Below, one piece after another: positions 46,682-56,082 of a DNA stretch of 64,000 bases (positions are counted from its first letter, which is position 1; each line of letters opens with the position of its first letter). Source of the stretch: Nitrospira sp. (GTDB lineage Bacteria; Nitrospirota; Nitrospiria; Nitrospirales; Nitrospiraceae); the NCBI GenBank assembly GCA_024998595.1, contig JACOEK010000006.1:62001-126000 (forward strand). Direction: 5' to 3'. A program made the position numbers and the translations under genes. Below the pieces are notes generated by a model, which did not search any database, was not told the DNA's origin, and was given only the letters and a program-made list of their open reading frames with translations.

Positions 46682-48412
46682 TCAGTTGTTGAGTTCAGGC
46701 CCCGATTCGTCAATGTGTTGTGAAAATGCGACTTCAATCGCGGGGCATAACGTTTTCGCCGCAGCATCCTTCGTGACATAGGACGAAATTCCCGCTGCGG
46801 CCATGGTTTCAACCATTTCTTCGGAATCATGGATGGATAAGCCGACGATTCCAACTCGTGGGAACTCCCGCTTGATGAGCTTGGCCGCCTCGAGGCCATT
46901 CATCCGAGGCATATTAATGTCCATGACGACCACGTCAGGATGTAACGCACGTACTCCCTCCAGGGCTTCGACACCATTGCTCGCTTCCCCGATGACGTGC
47001 AAATGCTCATGAGAGTCCACCATGGTATGCAGACTTTCTCGCAGCATGACATGGTCATCCACTATCAGAACTTTGATGACCGTTTGCGGCCCACGTGGCG
47101 GTATGGGGCTCGAGGAAGATGCAGTGTCAGCGCGAGAACGAGAGAGAGCCTGCTTTTCTCTATAAGAGGGGGTTTCGGCGACGGCGGGGTGACCCGGCAG
47201 CGGAAGCATGAGTATTGTTTTGGTGCCTTTACCGGGAATAGAAGTCATGTCGAACTCGCCACCGAGCGCCCTCATGCGTTCCCGGATCGAGAACAATCCA
47301 AATTTCGAGGCCTGACTGGGATCGCTGTTCATCAATAGTGCCGGGTCACAGCCTCGCCCTTCATCTTGTACTGAGAGCCGAAGGATGTTGTCTTTATATT
47401 CCAGTCGCATCAGTGCATTCCCGGTATTGGCGTGTTTGCCAACGTTGATCAGTAGCTCCCGTGCCGACTGGAATAACAGCACCGATTCATCCTCAGAAAT
47501 AACCCACGGGTCTGACGGGGGAAACTCGCAGGATACGACGAGGTCGTATCGGCGCATTTGGCGTGCGAGCCATGTGAGAACGGCCGGTAAGCCAAACTCA
47601 TGCAAAACCGGGGGGCTCAGCTCAGCGACCAATGTACGGGTATAGGTCAAACACTGGTTGAGCACGTCTTCGCTCTGCTCAATGTAATTCAAGCACGCGC
47701 CGGGCACCATTCTGACATGTCGGGCTTGACCCAGCTTGAGACGCGCCAAGGCCAGCATCTGAGCCAGATGATCGTGCAGCTCCGTGGCCATTTTCGTCCG
47801 CATGCGATGTTCCGACAAGTTCAGCTCGGTCGCCAGCGCTCGCAGATGATCTTGCTGATTCACTAATTCGCCGGTCTGTGCAGTCACCAGCTTCTGGAGG
47901 GTCTCGGCGCGAATGGAGTCTTCAATATTGACTAGTAGTCCCCGATATTGTCCGGGATGATCCGAATCGTTTGTGTAGCGAGCAATCAACGCCACCCATA
48001 AGACTTGCTGATTGCTACACACCATCCGAAATTGCAGCCGAAAATCTGCCGAGGCGGCGGCGTGGCTCTCACAAGCCCGCATGACTGAAACCCGATCATC
48101 GGGATAGACCATTTGATTCACGAACTCCGGCATACTCATCCATTGATTCAATGGATAGCCGATGATCTTCTCGGCTCGTTGGCTTACGAACGTAAAACGC
48201 CAGGGCACGGAGGACGCTTCCCACACGATTGCATCGAGGCCTTCCACAAGATCCCGATAGCGAAAGTCCGCATCATCCGCCTGCTGTTGGGCCCGGAGAG
48301 TGGCCAGCGCCAGATGCTCATTGGCGGAAATCAAGCGTTCCACGCCAGCGGGCCCGACAGGCAACTCGTCCTGAGAAGAGGGCTGAGGGTTCTTTTTACT
48401 TTGGTCTGTCAT
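46682..48412 (-). CDS. Hybrid histidine kinase: PAS, HisKA_3, HATPase, receiver
   Basis: A 576-residue soluble NarX-type hybrid kinase without membrane helices. A PAS domain (about 45-165), a coiled coil, HisKA_3 with the phosphoacceptor in ATELHDHLAQ, an HATPase (FGLFSIRERMRALGGEF) and a C-terminal receiver (VLIVDDH, VVMDINMP, YVTKD). It is 12 bases downstream of the kaiC-like gene and codirectional, and closely resembles the kinase at 50856-52910. There is no DNA-binding output, so the final receiver must relay to another protein such as the LuxR regulator at 45518. The stimulus may be integrated by the KaiC-like ATPase. Confidence 0.88.
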   Translation of the reverse strand: MTDQSKKNPQPSSQDELPVGPAGVERLISANEHLALATLRAQQQADDADFRYRDLVEGLDAIVWEASSVPWRFTFVSQRAEKIIGYPLNQWMSMPEFVNQMVYPDDRVSVMRACESHAAASADFRLQFRMVCSNQQVLWVALIARYTNDSDHPGQYRGLLVNIEDSIRAETLQKLVTAQTGELVNQQDHLRALATELNLSEHRMRTKMATELHDHLAQMLALARLKLGQARHVRMVPGACLNYIEQSEDVLNQCLTYTRTLVAELSPPVLHEFGLPAVLTWLARQMRRYDLVVSCEFPPSDPWVISEDESVLLFQSARELLINVGKHANTGNALMRLEYKDNILRLSVQDEGRGCDPALLMNSDPSQASKFGLFSIRERMRALGGEFDMTSIPGKGTKTILMLPLPGHPAVAETPSYREKQALSRSRADTASSSSPIPPRGPQTVIKVLIVDDHVMLRESLHTMVDSHEHLHVIGEASNGVEALEGVRALHPDVVVMDINMPRMNGLEAAKLIKREFPRVGIVGLSIHDSEEMVETMAAAGISSYVTKDAAAKTLCPAIEVAFSQHIDESGPELNN

Positions 48413-48424
48413 GGCGTCAGCTCT

Positions 48425-49933
48425 TTAGGAATGCTGTTGAGTTCGCGAACTGTCGCTTTGTCGAGGCGTGCCCGTCATGATGCCCTCATAACCAGCCAGA
48501 CCTTCGCCGATCACGATGCCTTTGTCTGTCACCTCGTACAATTTGAGCTGCTTACTGTGTTGACGGCCACGCAACTTGACAATTGCAAGGACACGTTTTA
48601 ATTGGCCCTCCAGCTCCACGTACCGTTGTAAGAGGATACCGTCCGTCAAGAACGCCGTACCATGGGGACTGAACCGGAGATCGATGTACGAATCGGCAAC
48701 TTCCACCGTCATGACCAAGGTGATGCCCATGGCGGTCAGCATGGCGGCCATGCGATGCAATGTCTCTCGAAAGTCTTCTCGAAATCCTGGAGCCAAGGCA
48801 AGCTCCAGCCCCGACAGTGAGTCAATCACCACCCTCCTGATCCCATGGGCTCTCACCTGAGCTTGCACCTCGTAGAGTGTTTCGTCGAGAGACAAGTCTA
48901 ACGGCCGGAGATAGAGGATGTGTAGGGACCCGTTTCGAATATGGTTGCTTATTCTTTCCTGGAACGGGTTGGCTTGCACGTAGTCTGACGGACGCTTTTC
49001 GAAAACGGCCAACAGCCCAGGTTGCCCACGGTCTGCTCCTTCGACGAGAAACTGGAGGGAAAGTACGGTTTTTCCAGAACCGGACGGCCCGGCAATAAGC
49101 AGCGACGACCCTGGCGATAAACCTCCTCCCATGAGCTCATCGAGTTTGCTGACCCCCGTCGAGAGGCGAGAGGCCTGGGTTGCATCGACAGAAAGTTCCT
49201 TGCCACCCCCACCCATCTCGGTTGGAATCGGCAGACGGGGAAAAATCTGGATTCCCTTGTTCGTGATACGGAGAGTCTGCAAGCCTGGGATGGGCGCTTG
49301 GCCCCGCATCTTCACCACTTGCAACTTGCGCACGACGGCATTGCGTTCCACGCTTTGAGACATCCATAGAATTCCATCCGCCACCGTGAGGATCGGGTTC
49401 GCTTCAGTCTCTGCGCTGTGGTATTCCCCGAGAAGGAATGTCGTGGCCTGCCAAGCGGTGAGATGAAGGGCAAGCCGCTGCACAAAAGCCTGCAAATCCA
49501 ATTCGGTATTTTCTGCGGATGCGCTGGAAGCCCGTATGACAGACCGAAAGGAATCTACGACGACGAGTGCCGGATTATGGGTTTCCACTTCCGTCACGAT
49601 CCGTCCAAGGACCTCCCCCAGTCCCTTTTCCAAGACGGCCATCGGGATGGAGACGAAGCGAATGCTGCTGTTCACCTTCGTACTGTCAAAAAATGTGAAC
49701 TGCTGCTGGTAGCGAAGGAGCTTGAGGGGTGGCTCCCCGAGCACGGTGATATACAGCGCCGGACGCTCCGGGGTCGCCAGAGCGAAACACATTTGTTGGG
49801 CCAACGTTGTCTTACCTGCACCAGGGCCGCCGGCGATCAGGTTAAACGAGAACTCCGGTAGCCCTCCACCCAAGACTTCGTTGAGGCCCGGCACACCTGT
49901 ATCGAGTTGCCTAATGGGAACAGGGTCTTCCAT
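48425..49933 (-). CDS. KaiC-like double RecA/ATPase protein (module 1)
   Basis: A 502-residue protein with two RecA-type domains: Walker A GGPGAGKTTLA (about residue 35) and GPSGSGKTVLS (about residue 265). It resembles cyanobacterial KaiC in layout and in the C-terminal GILLQRYVELEGQLKRVL. Sites corresponding to KaiC Ser431/Thr432 appear not to be conserved by my eye alignment, so clock-type autophosphorylation is doubtful. It is followed by the hybrid kinase gene and preceded by a 137-residue gene. AGGAGATGAC precedes the ATG. No kaiA or kaiB was seen. Probably a signalling ATPase. Confidence 0.86.
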   Translation of the reverse strand: MEDPVPIRQLDTGVPGLNEVLGGGLPEFSFNLIAGGPGAGKTTLAQQMCFALATPERPALYITVLGEPPLKLLRYQQQFTFFDSTKVNSSIRFVSIPMAVLEKGLGEVLGRIVTEVETHNPALVVVDSFRSVIRASSASAENTELDLQAFVQRLALHLTAWQATTFLLGEYHSAETEANPILTVADGILWMSQSVERNAVVRKLQVVKMRGQAPIPGLQTLRITNKGIQIFPRLPIPTEMGGGGKELSVDATQASRLSTGVSKLDELMGGGLSPGSSLLIAGPSGSGKTVLSLQFLVEGADRGQPGLLAVFEKRPSDYVQANPFQERISNHIRNGSLHILYLRPLDLSLDETLYEVQAQVRAHGIRRVVIDSLSGLELALAPGFREDFRETLHRMAAMLTAMGITLVMTVEVADSYIDLRFSPHGTAFLTDGILLQRYVELEGQLKRVLAIVKLRGRQHSKQLKLYEVTDKGIVIGEGLAGYEGIMTGTPRQSDSSRTQQHS

Positions 49934-49941
49934 GTCATCTC

Positions 49942-50355
49942 CTACTGCGACGGCGCAAGTATGTCCGGCCAGGTTTCACGAAGGACCTGCTGAATCAACC
50001 GCTCACCAATTAGCAATGCGAACAATTCAAGAAGGGAGAGGAAGAGCTGCGTCGAGGCGTTGACCGCCTCATCATGCGATTGCTGTTTCAAAGAAGTCGC
50101 GAGGCCTGCGGTCAATTCCTCGAGATCGGTTCTGCGCAATTCCTGAAACCATGGGTAGGTGGCTTCAATGAGTTTAAGACTTCGGCGGAATACCATCTGG
50201 CTGCCGGCGTGGCCTATGAGAGAAGACATGGCCGTCAAGAACTTCTCGAATGCCAGCGCCACGCTGTCAGCCACTGCGGCGCCATCCGCCGTTGTACCGA
50301 CATGATACAGAATGATACGTCGGCCAACCTGCTGGAGAGTTTGTGGGTCCTTCAT
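49942..50355 (-). CDS. Helical protein of unknown function preceding kaiC-like gene
   Basis: A 137-residue protein, mostly helical (EKFLTAMSSLIGHAG, STQLFLSLLELFALLIGERLIQ). It ends eight bases before the KaiC-like gene and is probably cotranscribed. It is not KaiB: no thioredoxin-like fold or KaiB motif. Its ATG is preceded by AGAGG at a short distance, and a perfect inverted repeat lies just upstream. It may be the partner or sensor of the KaiC-like protein. Not recognised. Confidence 0.6.
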   Translation of the reverse strand: MKDPQTLQQVGRRIILYHVGTTADGAAVADSVALAFEKFLTAMSSLIGHAGSQMVFRRSLKLIEATYPWFQELRRTDLEELTAGLATSLKQQSHDEAVNASTQLFLSLLELFALLIGERLIQQVLRETWPDILAPSQ

Positions 50356-50855
50356 GCACCTCTGCCATACGCACCTGTCTTACCTATGCGTATGGAGTGG
50401 ACGGATGGGTTATGACATACCCGGGGATATATGAATGCCCGGTCAGTTTTTCCGCCGGGTCCGATTAGCCTCTCAGACCTTGAGACTAAGAAGAGGTCTC
50501 GAAGGGTACACGAAATGCGCGATGAAAGCTAAGAGATTGTTTTGCACCGTACAAAACATTCCCGCTACCTGGAACTGGGACATCCCCTAGAGACATACGT
50601 CGAAGTACGAATCTCCACCAATTCCAGCGCTTAGCTGAGACCCCACCCTCTGACCTTCGTAATACGATGGGATCGCTGGCGATGCACGTGTTCCAAAGAG
50701 CAGCATGGCGACACGTCCAATTTGATGTGGTGGCCTGTGATAGATTAGAAGACATGGCCTATCATGGCTAGGCGCACGGCCACTATCATTTGCCGTTTTC
50801 TTGGACACCAAGTCAGGTGCGTGAAGAGATACTAAAGTGGGTACAGCTGGCGAGC
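50356..50855. other. 500-base gap between the two KaiC-kinase modules
   Basis: Leader space of module 1 and end of module 2. Apart from the inverted repeat at 50365-50395 I see no ribosome-site-supported gene; short frames on both strands look like noise or decayed sequence. Confidence 0.4.
50365..50395. promoter_or_regulatory. Perfect inverted repeat upstream of the KaiC module
   Basis: CCATACGCA (50365-50373) and TGCGTATGG (50387-50395) are exact reverse complements with a 13-base spacer, about ten bases before the leftward ATG at 50355. It could be an operator for a dimeric factor or a hairpin in the leader. No repeat of it was noticed elsewhere in the window. Confidence 0.45.
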
Positions 50856-52910
50856 TTAATGGGGACTGCTGAAAGTGCCTATCTGCGGGGACGGACCCTT
50901 CATTGCCGTTTGAATGGCGCCATACAGTTGATCACCTGCGGCCTCTTTGGGCAGCAGAATGGACGCACCAGCCATTCGCATGGCCTCCTGATTATCGACT
51001 GAAGCATTGACGGACACACCGATGACAACGGTGTCGGGAAGCGCTGCCCGTATGTGCGCGGTCGCCTCAATGCCGTTCATCAACGGCATATTGATATCGA
51101 TCACCACCACTGAGGGTTTGAGTTTTTGCGCCAAGTCGAATGCTTCCTGCCCATTGGAGGCCTCGGCAATCACCTCAATATCCGGACAGGCATCCAGCAT
51201 CAGACAGAGTCCTTGCCGAACCATTGCATGATCGTCTGCAACCAGTACCCGATATGGACCTGCCTTACCACTATCGACGCTGGGCGCCCTTGTCACCTGT
51301 TCGTGCGGTGAAGCTTTTGGCAATGAAGCAGTATTCGCCTGTTTCAAGGGGTTCACGATCGGCAGCACCAATGCCGCTCTCGTCCCTTCGCCAGGTTTAG
51401 AGTGCAGCTCTAAGCGCCCTCCCAATGCTTCCATGCGTTGTCGAATACTGAACAACCCAAATTTGGATGACATCGCAGCCGAATGTGGCGAGGACAACGT
51501 GATTGGATCGAAACCCACACCTCTGTCGACAACGACGATTCTGAGCTCTCCCTCACGGCCTGCTGCCACGATCGATGCTCTCTTGGATCCAGCGTGTTTC
51601 ACCGCATTCAAGAGCAGTTCTCGGACGGATTGAAAGACAAGCACGGCCTGACTTTCAGGCAACTTCACTTCGTCCGGCGCCTCGATGCGTACCGTCACAT
51701 TCAGGTGATAGCGTTGCATCTGTTCGCCGAGCCAGCGCAGGGCAGTAAACAGTCCGAACTCGTGGAGAACAGGTGGACTGAGTTCCGCCACCAGGTTTCG
51801 CGTGTAAGTCAGGGACTCATCCACGACGTCTTCCGCCTGCTTAATCATTTGAACGGAATGCGAGAGAGGCCCGACTTTAGCCTGGCCTAACCTCAACCGT
51901 ACCAAGACCAACATTTGAGCCAGATGATCATGGAGTTCGGCGGCCAGACGTGTACGCTCACGTTGTTCAGCCAGATTTAACTGAGTGGCCAGAGCACGCA
52001 GCTGCTCTTGAGAAGCAACCAACTCACAGGTGCGCTCGGAGACCATCCGTTCCAGTTCTTCCGCGAACTGCTCCAATCGTGCCTGCGACGCTTTCCGTTC
52101 AGTGATATCGTTAAACAACACCGCCACCTTGTGTTCTGACGGAGCCCCCATACGCCAGGCATAGATCTCGTAATAACGGCCCAGCGCCCTCGCCTCCTTC
52201 TCAAACCGCAACGGCTCACCGGTCGAGGCAATGTGCCCATAAATTCGATACCACTGATCTTCGTGTTGAGGAACGATTTCTCGCATGTGCCGGCCCACAA
52301 CGTCTCTCAGACCTGTCTGCACGGCAAATGCCGGGTTGACGAGGAGGTAGCGGTAGTCGACGGGCTCGTGCTGTTTGTCAAAGAACACTTCTATGGTGCA
52401 GAAACCTTGGTCGATCGATTCGAACAGGGTCCGGTATTGCTGTTCAGAGTCGCGCAGCTGACTCTGCGATAAGGCCTCTTGCTCGAGTAGGTCACGCACT
52501 TGATATTGACGCCGGCGCGACCGCAAGCCAACTTCAATGGAACGTATCAGGGTCGCCTCTCCTATCGGTCGCTCGAGCAACGTGATACTGCCGGCCGCCT
52601 CGGCGACCAGATCGAGGAGCCTCGCCAATCGGGATTCTCCTCCTCGAGTCAATACAATCATCGGCAACTCGCTCCACGGCGGTTGTGCCTTCAGATGCTG
52701 AAGCAGGCCGGAAATCTGAGGCAGCTCAAGCGACTCTTCCGTCACGAGCAGGACGGCTCCCCCAATAGTCAGTTGATGGCATGTGTCCAGGGCCGTACCA
52801 CACACGATCGCGTCCAGTCCCTTTGCCATAAGCACCTTGGCCATGGCCGGAGCGTCCTGACCGATGGGGGCAAGGATAATGATGCGCTCCTCGACCTTAT
52901 TTCTGGCCAT
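50856..52910 (-). CDS. Hybrid histidine kinase with N-terminal pseudo-receiver, PAS, HisKA_3, HATPase and receiver
   Basis: A 684-residue soluble kinase. Residues 1-125 follow a receiver pattern but have VLLVTEESL where a phosphoacceptor Asp should be, so this is a pseudo-receiver. Then a PAS domain (about 155-275, ending DITERK), a coiled coil, HisKA_3 (AAELHDHLAQ), HATPase (FGLFSIRQRMEALGGRLEL), and a true receiver (VLVADDH, VVIDINMP, LLPKE). It overlaps the upstream kaiC-like gene by 14 bases. The N-terminal pseudo-receiver could dock the KaiC-like protein; that is inference. Confidence 0.88.
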   Translation of the reverse strand: MARNKVEERIIILAPIGQDAPAMAKVLMAKGLDAIVCGTALDTCHQLTIGGAVLLVTEESLELPQISGLLQHLKAQPPWSELPMIVLTRGGESRLARLLDLVAEAAGSITLLERPIGEATLIRSIEVGLRSRRRQYQVRDLLEQEALSQSQLRDSEQQYRTLFESIDQGFCTIEVFFDKQHEPVDYRYLLVNPAFAVQTGLRDVVGRHMREIVPQHEDQWYRIYGHIASTGEPLRFEKEARALGRYYEIYAWRMGAPSEHKVAVLFNDITERKASQARLEQFAEELERMVSERTCELVASQEQLRALATQLNLAEQRERTRLAAELHDHLAQMLVLVRLRLGQAKVGPLSHSVQMIKQAEDVVDESLTYTRNLVAELSPPVLHEFGLFTALRWLGEQMQRYHLNVTVRIEAPDEVKLPESQAVLVFQSVRELLLNAVKHAGSKRASIVAAGREGELRIVVVDRGVGFDPITLSSPHSAAMSSKFGLFSIRQRMEALGGRLELHSKPGEGTRAALVLPIVNPLKQANTASLPKASPHEQVTRAPSVDSGKAGPYRVLVADDHAMVRQGLCLMLDACPDIEVIAEASNGQEAFDLAQKLKPSVVVIDINMPLMNGIEATAHIRAALPDTVVIGVSVNASVDNQEAMRMAGASILLPKEAAGDQLYGAIQTAMKGPSPQIGTFSSPH

Positions 52911-54411
52911 CAGGGGGCTCCATCATCTGGTCAATGGCCCCATAAAATGCAGGGTTTCCAGTCAGAACGCCTTGAAATTGTTTCAGGGGTTGGCCGATAC
53001 GCACACCACCGTCGGACACCAATTGATACTCTCGAATGGTTTTTTCGTGACGACCACTACGCTTCTTGATCACCGAGAGGGCCTGCCTGACCGCGCCAGC
53101 GGATTCGAAAAATCGCACACTCACCACAGTGTCAGCGAGATAGCTCAGGTTCAACGGGCCCTCGGGTTGGCCAATGAGCCCGTATTGAGCCAAAATGAGA
53201 ATGGTGACGACGCCTTTTTGATTGAGATATGAGGACATTTCATGGAGCTGGTTGATGAGATACTTATCACCAGGCATCGCATTGAGATATCCGTTGAGAC
53301 TATCAATGATGACGAGCTTACACCCCCCTTCCACGGCCCGCCGGATACGCATGCCGAACTCGCCCGGGGAGAGTTCGGCGGGGTCCACCTGCTGGACATC
53401 GACGATGCCCGTTTCAGTATGCCGTGCGATATCCAACCCTACGGCAGTTGCGCGCGAAAGGACGATGCCGCGAATTTCGTCGAATGCGAACAGGACGCTC
53501 GATTCATTCGCTTGTGCCATTTGCGCCGCATATTGCAAGGCGAGCGTAGACTTTCCGGTTCCGGCCGGACCCATGATAAGGGTGGTCGTTCCACGATCGA
53601 GCCCCCCGCCGAGAAGATGGTCAAACTCTTGATTGCCGCTGGAGACCGCTTGGGGCTCAAAATCAATCCGATGATCAGACGCGATAATCCGCGGAAACAC
53701 GCGCAATCCGCCTTTCTCGATACTGTAGTCATGGTAGCCTTCACGGAACCTCATCCCACGCATCTTCAGAACACGCAGCCGTCGGCGGGACCGGCCGTAA
53801 TCCGGCGACAACTGTTCCATCTCGATCACGCCATGGGTGAGGCTCAGCACATGGGGGTCTCCGCCGATCCGGCTATTGTCCATCCTGTCATCCAAGAGCA
53901 GAGCAGTGGTGTTGTACTTCGTGAGTTCCTGTTTCAGGTTCATGAGCTGCCGCCGATACCGTAAGGCGGTTTCCGCCATCAGCCGAAACTCGGACAGAGA
54001 ATCGAATACGATCCGGGTCGGCTGAGTCCGTCGAATTTCCTCCATCAAGAGTTCGCTCACTTTGGTGAGCTCGATTTCCGAAGGGTGGAACACCGTGGTT
54101 CTGGCTTCCGGCCTTACGACAGCATCGATCGACGACAATTCAAACAATGCAATGGCGTCCAGGGACCACCCGTGCGATCGGGCAACCTTGAGTAACTCGT
54201 CCTTGGTTTCCGAGAGGGTGATATAGAGGGTGTTTTCTCCCCGACGCACTCCTTCGAGCAGGAACTGCAGCGCCAACGTCGTCTTGCCCGACCCCGGGTC
54301 GCCCTGCACGAGATACAAGCAATTCGAAGGGAAGCCACCCCCGAGTATCTCGTTCAGCCCTTCAATGCCCGTTTCGCACCGTGTGTCGAATTGCTTGGAG
54401 GAGTCAGTCAT
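52897..54411 (-). CDS. KaiC-like double RecA/ATPase protein (module 2)
   Basis: A 504-residue KaiC-type protein with Walker A GDPGSGKTTLA (about residue 33) and GPAGTGKSTLA (about residue 270). It ends with the KaiC-like tail KKRSGRHEKTIREYQL, then VRIGQPLKQFQGVLTG. One of two KaiC phosphosites may be conserved (LNLSYLAD); Thr432 is not. AGAGG precedes ATG 54411, so the upstream start is rejected. The kinase gene overlaps its 3' end, implying translational coupling. It is divergent from the broken kinase at 54566. Catalytic Glu residues are present in SETKD and FDEIRG regions, but not rigorously aligned. Confidence 0.86.
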   Translation of the reverse strand: MTDSSKQFDTRCETGIEGLNEILGGGFPSNCLYLVQGDPGSGKTTLALQFLLEGVRRGENTLYITLSETKDELLKVARSHGWSLDAIALFELSSIDAVVRPEARTTVFHPSEIELTKVSELLMEEIRRTQPTRIVFDSLSEFRLMAETALRYRRQLMNLKQELTKYNTTALLLDDRMDNSRIGGDPHVLSLTHGVIEMEQLSPDYGRSRRRLRVLKMRGMRFREGYHDYSIEKGGLRVFPRIIASDHRIDFEPQAVSSGNQEFDHLLGGGLDRGTTTLIMGPAGTGKSTLALQYAAQMAQANESSVLFAFDEIRGIVLSRATAVGLDIARHTETGIVDVQQVDPAELSPGEFGMRIRRAVEGGCKLVIIDSLNGYLNAMPGDKYLINQLHEMSSYLNQKGVVTILILAQYGLIGQPEGPLNLSYLADTVVSVRFFESAGAVRQALSVIKKRSGRHEKTIREYQLVSDGGVRIGQPLKQFQGVLTGNPAFYGAIDQMMEPPDGQK

Positions 54412-54565
54412 AGTGCGGCCTCTAAGAATGGAGTTGTACATTGATCACTCACCGCAGCAGGTATCCACTCGGAAAAACTAGTCCGCAGTATATAGCGGGG
54501 CGAATTACGTCTCGGACTAGAATAAACCCTAGCGGTCCCCTGAGTTGCGGCCTCCGCAATGAAAG

Positions 54566-55335
54566 GTGGATAATCCCTTACCTATGAGTCTCCCGCCCCA
54601 CAGATTGCTGCTTCTGACGATTATACTTCTGGGCGTCTGCCTCTTCGTCTTGGATCTCTATCTGCCGCTTGGTGTTGGTAATGGGGTATTGTATGGCGGC
54701 CTCGTGGTACTGTCCTTATCTCTGCCGGGGCGAAATACTCCCCTGATTGCAGCCAGTATCTGTTCCATTCTGCACTGATCGATATCTTTATTGGTCCGAC
54801 CTTCCCCAATGTGCCGCTTTGGATAGGCGTGACGAATCGGTTGCTATGTCTCACCGCAATTTGGGGTCCCGTTGTCTACTTTCTGCAGCATCGAAAAAAC
54901 GAAGAGACACTCAGGAAGGCCCACGGTGAATTGGAAGCCAGGGTGGAAGAACGCACGCATGAACTCGCGTTGGTGAACCAGACGCTTCTGCAAGAAATCA
55001 GTGAACGACGAGAAACGGAGCGTTCCCTGCGGGAAAGCGAAACCTCGCTTCGAGCTAGCCAAGCAGAGCTGCAAGACAGTCGGGCACGTCATGCAAAGGC
55101 GACTGAGGTTGAGGTGGAACTGATTTGCGAGGAAGAGCTCATCAGCCTCTCGATCCGTGACAACGGGGTTGGGTTCGATCTTGGGCATATCGCCCAGTCA
55201 TGCCCGCGACTCGGGTTGCTGAGCATGAAAGAACGCGTACCGCTGGTGGATGGCAGGCTAGACGTTGTCACGGCACCGGGACAGGGGACGCACTTGGAAG
55301 TGCAAGTTCCCTTGCAGGGGGCCCCACATGCCTAA
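54566..55335 (+). pseudogene. Broken histidine kinase: frameshift plus loss of phosphoacceptor domain
   Basis: Two frames join. 54566-54778 has two or three membrane helices (LLLLTIILLGVCLFVLDLYLP, VVLSLSLPG). The second, ending 55335, begins in an overlapping frame (ALIDIFIGPTFPNVPLWIG) and carries a coiled coil (EELLRKAHGELEARVEERTHELAL type) and the end of an HATPase (SIRDNGVGFDLGHIAQ, LLSMKERVPLVDGRLDV). A single-base shift near 54775 links them. At LQDSRA/RHAKATEV the HisKA_3 dimerisation domain with its His and the HATPase N-box are missing in frame. It probably once phosphorylated the regulator that follows; as it stands it cannot. Confidence 0.72.
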
Positions 55336-55972
55336 ACCGCGCGTGCTCCTGGCCGACGATCATTCATTGGTGCTCGAAGGATTCCGGCGCATTCTTGAGC
55401 ATCAATGCGACCTCGTCGGGATGGTCGAAGATGGGCGAGCACTCATTGAAGTCGCGCAACGTACGCAACCCGACATCGCCATTCTGGATGTATCGATGCC
55501 ATTACTGAACGGCATCGATGCCGCGATGCAACTCAAAAGACTGCAGCCTTCGATCAGGATGATTTTCGTCACGATGCATGACGATGTGGACTATGTTCGA
55601 TCGGCTTTCGAGGCCGGCGCGTCGGGATATTTGCTGAAACGGTCAGCGGTCGATGAGCTGGAGCAGGCCATCAGGGTCGTGTGGGCGGGGAACACCTATA
55701 TTACGCCATTGATTGCTAAAGACCTCATTGAGACCTTCCTCGCCACCCGTCCTGCACACTCGAGACACAAAAAAGTTCTCACCTTTCGGCAGCGCGAGGT
55801 CCTGCAATTGCTGGCCGAGGGACGAGCGGTGAAGGAAATTGCCGTGAGACTCAAGATTTCGACACGAACTGTTGAATTTCATAAAGCCCAAGCTATGGAG
55901 CAGCTTGGATTGCGGACCACAGCAGAACTCATCAAATATGCGCTAACGCACGGTATCTTAGCCCCTTCCTAA
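55328..55972 (+). CDS. LuxR/NarL-family response regulator
   Basis: A 214-residue regulator: receiver (LLADDH, IAILDVSMP, YLLKR) and C-terminal LuxR HTH (FRQREVLQLLAEGRAVKEIAVRLKISTRTVEFHK). Start 55328 overlaps the end of the broken kinase gene by eight bases, with AGGGG upstream; it is the partner of that lost kinase. Both phosphorylation and DNA-binding regions look intact, so it may be an orphan served by another kinase, for instance one of the hybrid kinases. Confidence 0.88.
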   Translation: MPKPRVLLADDHSLVLEGFRRILEHQCDLVGMVEDGRALIEVAQRTQPDIAILDVSMPLLNGIDAAMQLKRLQPSIRMIFVTMHDDVDYVRSAFEAGASGYLLKRSAVDELEQAIRVVWAGNTYITPLIAKDLIETFLATRPAHSRHKKVLTFRQREVLQLLAEGRAVKEIAVRLKISTRTVEFHKAQAMEQLGLRTTAELIKYALTHGILAPS

Positions 55973-56082
55973 CCGCGTTCCCGCTAACCTCTTTGCCTCC
56001 ATCCCATGACCTCGTAAACTTTTTTCACAAACATTCAGGTTTTACGAGTTCCGAGCTTCAGAAGAGTGCCTTATAAGAGGGC

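Noticed and set aside
50486-50811. Short frames between the KaiC modules
   Set aside because: No ribosome sites, no similarity recognised, probably decayed or random.
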